Assembly (NCBI GenBank): GCA_003427395.1
Contig: BFEA01000329.1
Coordinates: 796,042-840,035, forward strand
From: Chara braunii
Taxonomy: Eukaryota > Streptophyta > Charophyceae > Charales > Characeae
DNA length: 43,994 bases
Direction: 5' to 3'
A program made the translations under genes and the position numbers. Each line of letters opens with the position of its first letter. The stretch's first letter is position 1. Of the stretch, positions 1 to 10,404 are shown piece by piece. Below the pieces are notes generated by a model. That model worked only from the letters and a program-made list of their open reading frames with translations. It was not told the DNA's origin and did no database searches.

Positions 1-80
<80 letters not shown>
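1..80. repeat. (TC)40 microsatellite at the window edge
   Basis: Perfect TC dinucleotide run that starts before the window, followed by a short GC-rich stretch of CG alternation. Confidence 0.98.
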
Positions 81-82
<2 letters not shown>

Positions 83-129
83 GCGCGCGGGCGCGCATAC
101 TGACCTCGATCCTCCTTCTCTTTCCCCCC

Positions 130-690
130 TCACAAATGAAAAGGATCTGGAAAGAATAACAAGAATGGGAGATCGCCTCGACAGTGATGAGCAAAAAAAG
201 AAAAAGAAGCAACACAAAGATAGCAGATCGCATCCATGGATATGGGCTGCTGCCGGGATGATGATGGGATGGCACCGAGATGATGATGGGATGGCGCCGG
301 GAGCTGATTCGTTGAACCTACCGGTGAGCTCCAGACTAAGGAAATAACACCGTGCCCAACGGCTAGGAGGTAGAGTATAACTGCCAAGGCTAACACCAAC
401 GCCACAATTTGAAGACAAGAACGCAGCCATTTCTTCGACAGGGAGGAGCAAAAGTTATCCCAGCACGTCTCGCGGTGACAGATCTTAGTATGCACGTCTT
501 TCCCCTGCGTACTCTCGGATATCCCCGCTTCCCTCTTTTCCCCTCCCCCTGCTCGTTCTCCCCTATTCGTCCCCCACTGTCCCGTCATCGTCTCGGGCGG
601 TGCGCATGTCGGCGGTGCCGCGGAGATGGCGTCGCGGCGTTGGGTCCCATCAGCATTATCACGACACCCACGCCGCTCGACGTCCGCCAT
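130..690 (-). CDS. Doubtful 186-aa ORF with one hydrophobic segment
   Basis: I do not recognise this protein. The first 80 residues are polar and low in complexity. Residues about 91-114 form a continuous hydrophobic stretch (core IVALVLALAVILYLLAV) preceded by KKWLR, as in a single-pass membrane helix. The rest is Ser/His/Pro-rich, and the stretch after the helix coincides with short GATGATGGGATGG repeats near 258-296. It overlaps other open frames in a GC-rich region, so it may be chance. If any part is real it would be an exon around the helix. No neighbour supports a function. Confidence 0.15.
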   Translation of the reverse strand: MADVERRGCRDNADGTQRRDAISAAPPTCAPPETMTGQWGTNRGERAGGGEKREAGISESTQGKDVHTKICHRETCWDNFCSSLSKKWLRSCLQIVALVLALAVILYLLAVGHGVISLVWSSPVGSTNQLPAPSHHHLGAIPSSSRQQPISMDAICYLCVASFSFFAHHCRGDLPFLLFFPDPFHL

Positions 691-890
691 AGCAGTCTCC
701 CGGCAGACCTCTTTGCGACGACAGTCGCGCTATTTGCGGTGCCGACGACCCTACTCCCCCCGCCTACCCCGCGCGCGCGACTGCGCACTGCCACGCTTAC
801 AGACTGAAAACGACAAAAAATGTTACCCACCACGTTACCCACCTCACCACGGACCTCGCTTCCATCATGGCATGTGGGCAAGACACGCGC

Positions 891-914
891 CTCTCTCTCT
901 CTCTCTCTCTCTCT
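891..914. repeat. (CT)12 microsatellite
   Basis: Perfect CT run. Confidence 0.97.
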
Positions 915-1073
915 TTGGTGGAAGCCCTCACACTTCGGAGTAGGATATTAGGCGGCCCGTGATGTGCGGGCTATCAAGTGAGCGCTGATTCTCTGCGACA
1001 AACAGAGGGAAAGGAGAGGCGGGAGTCGTCTCCCAAATATGAGGGCTCTCGCACAACGTCGGTGGCATCTTCC

Positions 1074-1100
1074 TTTTTTTTTTTTTTTTTTTTTTTTTTT
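1074..1100. repeat. T27 homopolymer
   Basis: Uninterrupted 27-nt T run. It could be the reverse-complemented poly(A) tail of a retrotransposed sequence, but no recognisable body is attached. Confidence 0.95.
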
Positions 1101-1371
1101 GGAGCGGTGGCATCTTCTCCCAACAACGTATGCCCTTGTCAGAGAACCCCCCTGACAGCGACCGTCTCACTGAGTTGCCTACGTTTCACAACGTTTCAAA
1201 TTTCAAGATGCCATCGAAACTTGATTTCACCATCCCATTGAGACCGTCAGCAGTCGTAACAAAGCCGCGGGGACAGTCAAGCGAAGCGACGCCGGTCCGC
1301 GATAGCATTGCTGTCATTTTTATTTTCCGCCTTCGAACTCACGATCTGGGCCTCGCCGCAACACTCACCAA

Positions 1372-1493
1372 GGGCCTCGCTGCACTACTCTTGCAATGTG
1401 CAAAACGAGAGTGAATCCTCCGCAAGAATATGGAAAGATGCACCGCCATGATTTTTGTCTTTTGTGCATTTCAAGAGTAGTGCAGCGAGGCCC
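1372..1493. mobile_element. Foldback (hairpin) element, copy 1
   Basis: A 34-nt left arm (1372-1405, starting GGGCCTCGCTGCACTACTC) is the reverse complement of 1460-1493 at 31 of 34 positions, around a 54-nt centre. It is a short non-coding foldback or MITE-like unit. Two more copies follow at about 180-bp spacing. No target-site duplication was identified. Confidence 0.8.
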
Positions 1494-1555
1494 CAAATGT
1501 GAAAAAGACAAAACTATGGCGTGCGTATCTTCCTACGTTCTACGGGGATATTCGC

Positions 1556-1670
1556 CGTCGCGGCACCACTCACCAAATGTGCAAAAGAGAGTGAGATTCC
1601 CGCTAGAACTTGCACAGATACATCGTCATAAATTTTGAATTTTGTGCATTTGGTGAGTGGTGCGGCGAGG
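1556..1670. mobile_element. Foldback element, copy 2
   Basis: Arms 1556-1586 and 1640-1670 are reverse complements at 27 of 31 positions. The arm shares CACCACTC and AAATGTGCAAAA with copies 1 and 3, but positions between those blocks differ in both arms together (CACCAAATG here, CTTGCAATG in copy 1). Confidence 0.8.
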
Positions 1671-1734
1671 CACGTTCTGATGTCGCACATCAGGTGGGTA
1701 ATACGGCGAGGCCGTCTGTTTACTAACAGTTTAC

Positions 1735-1848
1735 GGGCATCGTCACATCACTCGAGAAATGTGCAAAATGAGAATGAACTTCCCCCTAGAGCATGGCCAC
1801 ATGCACCCGCCACATTTTTGTCATTTCGAGAGTGGTGCGCCGAGGCCC
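1735..1848. mobile_element. Foldback element, copy 3
   Basis: Arms 1735-1768 and 1816-1848 are reverse complements over about 33 nt with a few mismatches. The inner blocks are TCGAGAAATGTGCAAAA on the left and TTTTGTCATTTCGAGAG on the right. Same family as copies 1 and 2. Confidence 0.75.
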
Positions 1849-2960
1849 TACGTGTGTGCACAATTTGGCCGTATGGGCCCCAAGGCTCTGCCCAGTTCCT
1901 TTTTTCCCTTTTTCCTAACTCCCCCTTTATATTCGTCTCTCAATTTCACCTTTCACTACCTACCTAAGCCTATACAGGGGACCAGGGCAAGCGTAGCTAC
2001 CTCTCACAATTAAGGGGATGCACGTTGCCCCCCGCCCGGTGGTTGTGGAGTAGGGTGGGGCCACCAGTGCGGGGCCCAGCTAATGCAAAGACCGAGCATT
2101 TTGCCAGTAGTTGTGCCTCCCATCTACTTCCCCCGCGGCCATGGAGTAGCAGCAGTATCTATGGCCAGCACAGACCACACGCAATCCACACACACACCAA
2201 AGATCCTACCAATACCAATCGGGGGGAGCAAGCCAACCAACTAAGCTAGGCCGCTTGCTCTCTACCCAGTTCTATGTGGGCCTGGTTCCACCACATAACA
2301 TTCTCACTGTACGCGGTCCAAATACATTTGAAATGTCGAATGTATATGAAGTGTAATTAAGTACAGATACGTAGAATGTTGCGAGGCCCTATTTCTATCT
2401 GCCCTATTTTTCTTGGTCCGTACCGACACCAAGGTAGCCAAACCCAGGTGGGCTGGCAGGGGACGGACTGGGCGCAGCGCGGCCGGGAGCGCTGCGCCCC
2501 GCCGACACCAGTACAATCCCCTCGGTGTGCCACAGAGAAGCCAGGCGTCGTAGGTGGCATGGTGGGCGAAAGCACGAGGCGCGGGATGGCAGGGCGTGGC
2601 GACGAGCGGTGATGGGGAGCAGCAACGAGCGGCGAGGCGTGGGGGAAGAGGGCGGGGTTGATGGTGACAGGGTGTGATGGAGGATGACGGGACGGGGTAG
2701 GGGTGGGTGGTGGCGCCTCATGGGACTCGCGATTCGTCAGTACGGTGTGGGCGCGTGATGGCAAGGACCAGCAGCGCGAGATTTTTTCGCTCGTTTTGTG
2801 GCAGGTCTGCTCTTGGTAAAGATTTGAATGGCGGGCTACGAGAGATGGCGGATCGAGTAGGTTTCTGCCGCCATGGATGTTCTTTCTCCCTCCGCACTGT
2901 CAGCGAGGGGTCGTCGACGGGCTCGGCGGTTTGGGCTCGCTACGTGGCTGTGTTGTGGTA
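1849..2960. other. GC-rich non-coding segment
   Basis: From about 2440 the sequence is strongly G+C- and CpG-rich. Opposed ORFs of 70-135 codons overlap here; they are Pro/Arg/Ser-rich and look like composition artefacts. A splice-donor-like GTAAGT follows at 2959. The pattern of a CpG-rich block, a donor and then T-rich sequence would fit a non-coding first exon and an intron, but nothing else supports a gene. Confidence 0.35.
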
Positions 2961-3404
2961 AGTTTTGGCCATGGTCCGACAATCTTCATCGTTCAGCTTT
3001 TTGGTTAGATGTGATGCAGGTCACGAGCAGCTGAGATGCTTTTGAAGTCGGTGAAGGAGGAGGTGGAGGTGGGAGAGAGAGAGAACATGACACTGGCATG
3101 TGTGGGGGGGAGGAATTAGGGTTGGTAAGGAATTATGTAGATTGTCCGTTGTTTTTACTAAGTGACAAGAATGATGGTTGAGGTGCTAATTTCCTTTTGA
3201 TTACAAGCCTATAAAATCCCTACTGAGTGCTTGTTTTTTTGTCGAAAAACATGATCTGGATTTTTCTGATGATGATGCATTCTGATGCTGGCATGATCAG
3301 GGAATTTTTTCAAAGGTTGTTTTTGAATGATTTCGTTGTTATGATTGTGCCTTGTTTAAAATCTGATTCATGAGATCGTCGGTGTTTTCTAGATGTAATT
3401 GATC

Positions 3405-3570
3405 CGTAATCTGAAATTCGTTTTTTCTTACCCTAATATGAAATCTGTTTTTCTGATTCTAAGCAAGATCCTCTATATGAAATCCGTATTTTCTGAGCAG
3501 GATTCTTAATCTCAAATTCGTATTCTCTGAGCAAGACTCCTAATCTGAAATTCGTAATCAGAGTTTTTTT
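3405..3570. repeat. Degenerate short tandem repeat (about 26-39 bp spacing)
   Basis: Five copies of a motif close to GAAATYCGTATTTTCTGAG start near 3413, 3440, 3479, 3513 and 3546, in T-rich DNA. The surrounding 2961-4690 holds no convincing ORF and reads like intronic or intergenic sequence. Confidence 0.65.
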
Positions 3571-4689
3571 GTTCTGATCCTAGTGAATAATTACTCAATT
3601 TTGAATAACAGAGGGTTACAAATTGATTTTCTCAAAGTGGAATTGATGTCCTACGTTTATCCATCTGATCTAATTCAAAATCTGACGTAGTTCTCCATAT
3701 TTGTGTGCATAAGTTTGGACTCGTTTTTTTGAATTCGATATTTGATGCCACTTGTTTGAAGGATTTTAAAAAAACTGGTTACAATCGAGTTTCAAGCTGT
3801 GATATTGTAGGATTTGGGCTCATAGGTGCTGATTGAATTATCTCCTTCAAGGTTGGAGTCCCTCCCTGCGAGGGTTATACTAAGTGGGAGGTATGATCCT
3901 TGAGAGGGTAGGGGCTGTATTATGGATTTTGTTCTCCTTTGGGCCAGGCTGATCTGGGACGGATCAGTTACGGAGGTTGGGAGGGAGGACAAGGGGCCGT
4001 GCTGTTTTTAGCAAGATGAGAGGTCGAGAGGTGTTTCACTTGGAGGGGTAGGACACGAGGGAAGAGGGATCGTCAGCTCTGTGAGGGCATGCTCTAGGGG
4101 GTATTGCATGCTGCTGAGGGAGCGGGAGTGAATTAAGGGTTGTTCTGAACTGGGGCTGGGAGGTGACGGAGCTCTTTCCAGCGGAGGCAGCGAAAGGACA
4201 GAAGCTTGTTTTTTTGGGAGGAGGAGTAAGCAGTTTCTTGTGAGCTCTTTTATATTCAACTGAGACGTGAATAGGCGCAGAAATTTCCATGGGGAAATAA
4301 GTAATTCCCCTCCCGTCCTTTCTCTCCCTGTGGAAATAATAGGTGTTGATTGCCTTTTTAGGTTATGATTACTGCGTGTGTATCTGTGTTCTTTGAATTC
4401 TTTTTGTTTTTTGAGGTTTCAACTGTAAAATTCGACATAATTGTGGTGCTGGTTGCAGTGGATTGTGCTTTCGGTGATGGTTGGAGATAAAACGCTTTGC
4501 GGCGAAGAGGCTAGCTAGTAGGGCGGAAATAGGGTACAACAACGGTGGAGATGGTGGCTCTACCGCGGTAAGTCTTGCCGTAGTAAGGTTGAGAAGGTTT
4601 CGTTGGACGTTTGCAGCTAGTGCTTGAAAGATAGGATGATCGGAACTACAATTGTGGCAATGATTGGTGGCTTGTCTGGTATTTGTTGA

Positions 4690-5977
4690 TGTCTTTGGTC
4701 CCAGTGGTTCGCGAATGGACGAGGTCAGAACGATGTTGGTCGGTGCTGGGATTTGGTTGTGCTGCCCTGTAACCCGAGCGGTACGGGAACAAGAAACCGG
4801 GTAGAGAGATCTGGGGAGTTCTCGAGGGTGGAAGGCACTCTAGTGTCTATTGGGGAACTGATACTTAGTCGACGCTGGCCGGAGCCGGGGCGGGTCATTT
4901 TGCCCTGTAACCTAGCAGGTGTGGGGATTTCTGGGGTGGGTCGTGCCGCTCTGTAACCTAGCAGTTGGGGGTGGGAGGCTTGGTAGAGATGGGGTATCGG
5001 GGTATAAGAGAGAGGCGGATAGGGTTCAGCTGCTGGTTTGCTAAAGGTAGATGGTTTTCGGTCCGAATATTTTCGTGATCAAATCTTTATAATAATAATA
5101 AAAAAGTGGTCTTACGAATGTTTTATGATTTTGGGGACCCCTAGCAACTTATTTTATGAGGCTTCATTACTGTTTTACTTAGTGATCTGCGGTTGTCCGA
5201 TGCCAGAACGACGCTGGTCTGTTCTGGGGTGTTGCCCTGTAACCTGCTGATGCAGGAGTGTGAGGCCTGGTAAAGAGATCTGGGAATGCTTTGGGGTGGG
5301 CATTTAAAGGGACAACTAAGGGTTACTGCTGGGATGAGCTGGGGTGAGCTGTGTTGCCCTGTAACCCGAGCGGGTGGGGGTGTGAGACCTAGAAGAGCTC
5401 GGTAGGGAGTAAGATACTGTTGGAGATTTTTAGAAGGATTTGCTAGGGATTCCGAGGGTTTTGAGCATTTATAGGACCTTAGTGATGACAAAGCCGGGTT
5501 GAAGTCCCGGTATCTCAAAATTCTTTTTTGTATGTGCTCTAAAAAAAAAGAATGCTTTAGGATTCTGGGGACTTCCAGCAAGTCGCTTTAGGTTGTTTGA
5601 TACTGGTACATTCATGGATCTGCGGTTATTCGATATTAGAACGATGCTGGCCGGTGCTGGGGTGTTGCCCTATAACCTGCTGGTGCGTGAGACCTGGTAG
5701 AGAGATCTGGGGATGCTTTGGGGTGGGCATCCCACGGGACAACCAAGGGTTGCTGTTGGGACGACACTGGCCGGAGTTGGGGCGAGTCATGTTTCTATGT
5801 AACCTAGCCGAGTGGGAGTGTGAGGCCTAGGAGAACCCGACAGGGAATAAGACAGTGTTGGACAATTTTAGAGAGTTTTGTTTGAGAGTTTAGGGGTTCC
5901 GAACATTTGAAAAGAGGCCAGTAGTCATTCATAGTTTTTCAACCTATTTTTGATTCTCTTGAATTTCTTCAATAGTT
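4690..5977. repeat. Imperfect tandem repeat with 433-bp unit
   Basis: Two nearly complete units lie at about 5110-5543 and 5544-5977. The landmarks GATCTGCGG (5184 and 5617) and GAACGAYGCTGG (5206 and 5639) are both offset by 433 bp. A more diverged upstream unit shares GAACGATGTTGG (4728) and GTAGAGAGATCTGGGGA (4801). Units carry sub-motifs TGCCCTGTAACC and GTGAGGCCTGGTA. No coding potential. Another fragment of the unit lies near 16 kb. Confidence 0.8.
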
Positions 5978-6228
5978 CTCAATAGTTCTCAGATTGATTC
6001 TCAGTCGAAGTCGGGTAATGGCCACGGTATCTTAAATGGCTTGTGTAATCTTATATGGGACATTGGGTCCGGTTCCCAGCACGTGCTGCTCCCCACGAAT
6101 AGACTGGAGCATTTGTCCCCCCCCCCACCACCAAAAAAAAAGGTAGCCAAACCCATGCCCCGGTGAGGCCTGCCCTAGTCCGCTTCAACGTTCGACTACT
6201 ACCTTCTTGAAAGTGTCTCGGACTCGAA

Positions 6229-6297
6229 CTATGTGGTTGAATGGTAAACACATGCAATTTGGGTGAACAAAGATGGATTCAAATTCTGCCGCTGGTT
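6229..6297 (+). repeat. tRNA-like head (probable SINE fragment)
   Basis: An A-box-like TGGTTGAATGGTA (6234-6246) and a B-box-like GGATTCAAATTC (6275-6286) sit at tRNA spacing, as in the internal RNA polymerase III promoter of tRNAs and tRNA-derived SINEs. The acceptor arms do not pair convincingly, so this is not an intact tRNA gene. It runs directly into decayed foldback sequence. Confidence 0.45.
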
Positions 6298-6309
6298 TTA
6301 ACCGTACCA

Positions 6310-6492
6310 AACACCAAATGTGCAAGGATAATGCATTTAACGCTTGAGCGCTGCAAGATATGTCTGATATATTTTTATCTTTTTCACATTTGGCGAGTGG
6401 TGCAGCGACACCGACTACGGGCCTCACTGCACAACTCCCGAAAGTGGCTATGTTTCAGGGGCGCAGTGTCGCCACACCAACTCTCGAATTTG
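6310..6492. mobile_element. Decayed foldback element fragments
   Basis: CACCAAATGTGCAA (6312-6325) and a right arm from 6381 (TTTTCACATTTGGCGAGTGG) match the arms of the foldback family at 1372-1848. A further left-arm-like block GGGCCTCACTGCACAACTC starts at about 6419. The copy is rearranged and no longer a clean hairpin. Confidence 0.55.
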
Positions 6493-6835
6493 AACTGTCA
6501 TTGTGACGGAGCCGCCGGGATGGCGGTCCGTTAGAATCAAGATGAAGGGATGAGGATGGGGGAGATGGAGATGGAGCTGGAAAGGACTGCGCACTCCAAA
6601 GCAGACTCAACACGTACATACTCCAAACTGTGCAGATGAAGAATGACAATGAAAACAGACTGCGGTTGGGGTATAACCCCAGCGGACTGACTGAATTGGA
6701 CTGGACTGGCTTGATCACGACAATGGTACTCGACAAGACTGGGCTTGACTGAATGAGCACACGACCTGTGGGGACAAGCCACGACCTAGTCACACAGGCC
6801 AAACAGGCAAAATAGCTAGATAGCTCTCAATATAA
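6493..6835. other. Non-coding segment
   Basis: Two overlapping minus-strand ORFs (up to 115 codons) are Ser/Leu-rich without a recognisable domain; I treat them as chance. Confidence 0.5.
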
Positions 6836-7360
6836 AAAATTCCCAGAATTAAATAATCATTCTATAGTAAAATTACATTCAGAATTTCAAATTTTCATTC
6901 CATCTTAAAAAATATCATTCCACTTTTAAAATTTTTTGTGTTACTTGAAAACTTTCCTTCCAATAATGGGGTATGCTTGCTTATTTCAACTGCATGCTGG
7001 AGATGGAATGAAAGTCTGGATGAATTCATGAAATATTTTAATTTGAATGTCATTCTACATAAGGATTTTCGGTCATAAATGGGTTAATTCAATCCAACTT
7101 AGAAGATATTTGTTGTAATAAAATGAAAGTTTAATTAAGACATTTAAACATTTCATAAACTCGTTCAGACTTTCATTCCATCTTCAACAAACAGATATAG
7201 TTGAAAGGGAAAACTCCTTTTTAGACGAGAACTTATTAAATAAAACAGAAAATTTTAGAATTTGACGAACATTGGAAGGTTAATTTTTAAATATGAAGGA
7301 TTTTTTTCTAATGGAATATTTTTTCAACTTTCATTTATTGTGGGAATTTCTCTGTTGTTG
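6836..7360. mobile_element. AT-rich 520-bp inverted-repeat element (MITE-like)
   Basis: The outer ends are AAATTCCCAGAATTAAA (left) and CTTTCATTTATTGTGGGAATTT (right, shown from its complement as AAATTCCCACAATAAATG). An inner pair is clear: GAGATGGAATGAAAGTCTGG near 7000 is complementary to 7165-7186. Motifs of the type TTCATTCCATCTT recur on both sides. No transposase ORF. Target-site duplications are not evident. Confidence 0.6.
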
Positions 7361-8531
7361 GCTCTAGGCCAGGCCAGCTAGAGGCATGTTGCATATCCTT
7401 AAATCTGTAGTGGATCGCGAGAGCCATAAACACACTTCTGCAAAAGCAACGAAACCCTGCAACAATAAAGCTGAGAAATTTAAGATGCAGAGCAAACTTC
7501 ATGAGGAGTTCATGGGATGCATCCCAAACTAGATAATGTCAGAGCAAAAATAAATGTCTGATACGCACATCCTAACGAACAATATGAAATGAAATGTAGC
7601 AAGGTACAACTATAAAATCATAGAGGTTATTGCCTTAGTGTTGAAAGCAAAAAAATAGCAATATGTCACAAGATAATGTCATATCGCTGAACCACTAAGA
7701 GTGAGATGGTCTCATAGGGGGTGAATGCAGCTTAGAAATAAGACTTCTAAAGGAAGTCACACACGGAGATGGGATAGGTCATCAGACTCAGGACAAGGGA
7801 ATGGTAGCGAAACAAAACCAATGACCCTAACAGATAGACCATCAAGGCTGGTAATGCTCGACAAAAGGGTGACCCCATGCATGGTCGACCATGAAAGGGG
7901 AGTCTAGGATAGGGTGGAGATATGTCTAATTGAAGGCATGCAATGACCGACACTAGGGTAATGAGGGTAGTGGTTGAGGGAAACATGCACACAACTTAAC
8001 GACAACAAGATCGGGAAGCCGGGAAACCAAAAAAATGCTACGGTCCCCATGCCTATGCGATATCAAGGGAGAATCCAACTAAAGGAGAATCAACTGAGTG
8101 AGAATCATTATGTGACACGTAGAAAGGAATGAACAAAGTAGGGTGGTGGCGTGAAGTAATCACGTCCAAAGTAGCTCAAGCTGATAAAGTAGCTCAAGTC
8201 ACGAAGGTGGTTGAAGTCGTCTAGGTGGTCGATGACGTCGATGAAGTAGGAGTCGAGTCGATGTCGAAATAGAGCCGCAAAACGCCGACATTCTGAAAAA
8301 GCTGATGATGGAGTACATGATAGTGTGAGTCAGTAGTAAGAGATAGGTAAGTGATGAGAGTGTCAGTCGTCGACGAGTGCAGTGCGTTGTGGATGCGCGG
8401 AGGCATATGTCTGCTGCGAAAAAACAACCTCAGAGGGAGCGGGCTCGTCCTCAACCATCTCTTCAGTCGGAGGACGAGGAAGAAGGTAAGTCGACTGAGT
8501 AAGAGCAGATGTCTCAGCACTACGAGCACGG
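7361..8531. other. No recognised gene
   Basis: ORFs of up to 121 codons on both strands lie at 7725-8590 without recognisable domains. Because a chromodomain tail ends at 8532 on the minus strand, the right part of this stretch could be the 3' untranslated or LTR region of that old Ty3/gypsy copy. I found no repeat of it elsewhere in the window. Confidence 0.4.
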
Positions 8532-8726
8532 TCATACGCACGCGCCAACATCCGGGCAAAGCCCCAAGTAGCCGAGGGGCTCCCAAGTAGCCTCCTCATC
8601 AAGATAGTCCTTCCAACGCACAAGGTACTCAATGCTTGGAGGGGTATCGTCGGTAACTCGGCGAGATACGATGTCGAAAATGACGAACTCATCGTGGCCT
8701 TTCACCAGGACAGGTGGAGGATACTG
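8532..8726 (-). pseudogene. Chromodomain remnant of a Ty3/gypsy (chromovirus) pol
   Basis: In the minus frame from 8726 to the stop at 8532 the translation contains PPPVLV, then DEFVIFDIVSRR, IEYLVRWKDYLDEEATWEP and a short tail. This is the C-terminal chromodomain pattern of chromovirus integrases (YLVKWKGY followed by EEATWEP). Upstream in the same frame TGA (8727-8729) and TAG interrupt the ORF, and the expected tail continues in another frame (8363-8692), so there is also a frameshift. Only about 64 codons survive. The family role is targeting integration to chromatin marks. It abuts the left end of copy X of the large non-coding element, on the same strand as that element's inferred orientation. 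Confidence 0.7.
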
Positions 8727-9399
8727 TCAAGCGCACTATCCCAGCGGAGGAGACCTTTCTGGTCACATCACGTAGGATAGGCAGATTTGTGAGTCGCTTC
8801 ATGTAAGGGGAAGCAGGGGATTCGCTCTGACCGAGTGCGCCGACTATACCTCCATTGAGTCCCTACGACAGGATAGGGTCTCACGAGGTACAACTTTCCT
8901 CCACCTGCGGGAGTTGTCTCCATCCCTTGGGTGGACATATCCCTGTCGAGCTACTGAGCCACACACAGAAGGGTTTACGTGCAATTACAGAGGTGGCCGA
9001 GCCGAGGGCGTTTCTTGTACGCTGTAGCATAGGGGGTACGTGCAGTCCACGCCTAGATCGGACCCGTACGTGAACCGTCGCATGGGACGCTGATCTCCCA
9101 CACGCGTTATTGCGTCGGTCGACTATGACATCCTAACTTAACCACGTGTCACACAACATAATAGTTTTACTAACTTAAATATGCATATAAGCTTAGTCTC
9201 TTTTTCAAACGATCCGACCCATAACTCAAAAATATGTTAAAAGTATTTGAGTGAGGTTTGCACAAAGTTGCCTAAAAGGAATGCACGTGCAAGGGAGGTG
9301 ATAACACTCAATTATGTGTACTCACTCGATCGGCTGGCATGACGACGCTTCATGCGTTACTCACAACAACCCAACCTCTATGGGTTTCGGGGTTGCGCA

Positions 9400-9415
9400 C
9401 GACACTCAAGTGTCG
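9400..9415. repeat. Conserved 16-nt perfect palindrome (copy X)
   Basis: CGACACTCAAGTGTCG, found identically in copy Y (26774-26789) and copy Z (29465-29480) although flanking sequence in copy X is strongly diverged. It forms a 7-bp stem with a 2-nt centre. Confidence 0.85.
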
Positions 9416-9424
9416 AAACCGAAT

Positions 9425-9452
9425 TATCGTGAAGGGACCTTCCTGCACGATA
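9425..9452. repeat. Hairpin of the apical-core family (copy X)
   Basis: Outer stem TATCGTG/CACGATA, inner AAGG/CCTT. It corresponds in place to 27324-27352 in copy Y. Confidence 0.65.
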
Positions 9453-10404
9453 TTGAACAGCCGAAGGATAAGTCGTCCAACCCTTGTGGCGCACCTAGCT
9501 TTTAAGCAGTGGGTGACGATGAGCAAGGGGTGTAGGTCTAACACATAGGGGAAACCTTTTTGTGTTGGACCAGAACCTGGGGTGTCATGAACAAGGATAT
9601 CCGAGTCGAATTTCATGCTTAGGACTAACGTCCGACCAGTAATTCTAAAAAGCAAAACCCTTCAAGATAGGGTTCGCTCGTTCCTCTCTCGCGGAAAGAT
9701 AAAAGAAGGTATGCGGGGATTAACGAGCAATTCGTCGAACCTGAATCAGTCTTAATCCGGTTGGAGGTCGAACGTTAAACCTTGCGCTCAACTACTCCTG
9801 TTTTTCGCTAGATGCGAGTGGCAAGAGAAAATGGAAAGGAAAGGGGAAAGTCTTGGAGGAAATAAGAGAGAGTTATTCTCACAGCCACACTTGAATCTTG
9901 TTACGCATACCCTGCATTCACCCATTCATATCACTATTAATCCAGAGCAACCCCTTGTTCCTATATATACATGCACACATGTGAAACCCAATGAAAATCC
10001 ATACACAAGTGTTTTAAACATGGTCAACACCTTTGTTTTCACATTTATGTTCCTCACGCCTCTTTTCGATTTCTGCCCAATAAAGGCATACCTGCTCATT
10101 ATAATTCACACAACTTTTGCATGGCCATTCAAGAGAGGTTCCAAGGGTAGGAATTTCATTTATAGAGATTTGCCTTTCGCTTACGACGTCACAAACATCT
10201 GAACATGGGTATCATGGTGGGTAGGAGTTAAGTCGCAAACCGACCTGCTATCAACTTGATAATAGAAGTTGATGAAGTTGAAGATCTCTGAAAGCACTCG
10301 CAGATAACGGTGATCTGTGTCACAAAACCAAGGTAGACACCGTCTGTCGAGCTAACGGAGATCAACTCCGTGTCACATCTTAAACAACTTCGTGGCGACG
10401 TCCG

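Larger units (their letters stand above)
691..1371. other. Non-coding stretch with simple repeats
   Basis: Only short overlapping ORFs in GC-rich sequence. Apart from the CT run and the T run listed separately I see no gene, RNA or recognisable element. From about 1355 it grades into the first foldback element; a partial copy of the foldback arm lies at 1348-1370. Confidence 0.6.

Noticed and set aside
2304-2764. Overlapping 70-135-codon ORFs in GC-rich DNA
   Set aside because: Pro/Arg/Ser-rich, overlapping on both strands, no domain; expected from composition.
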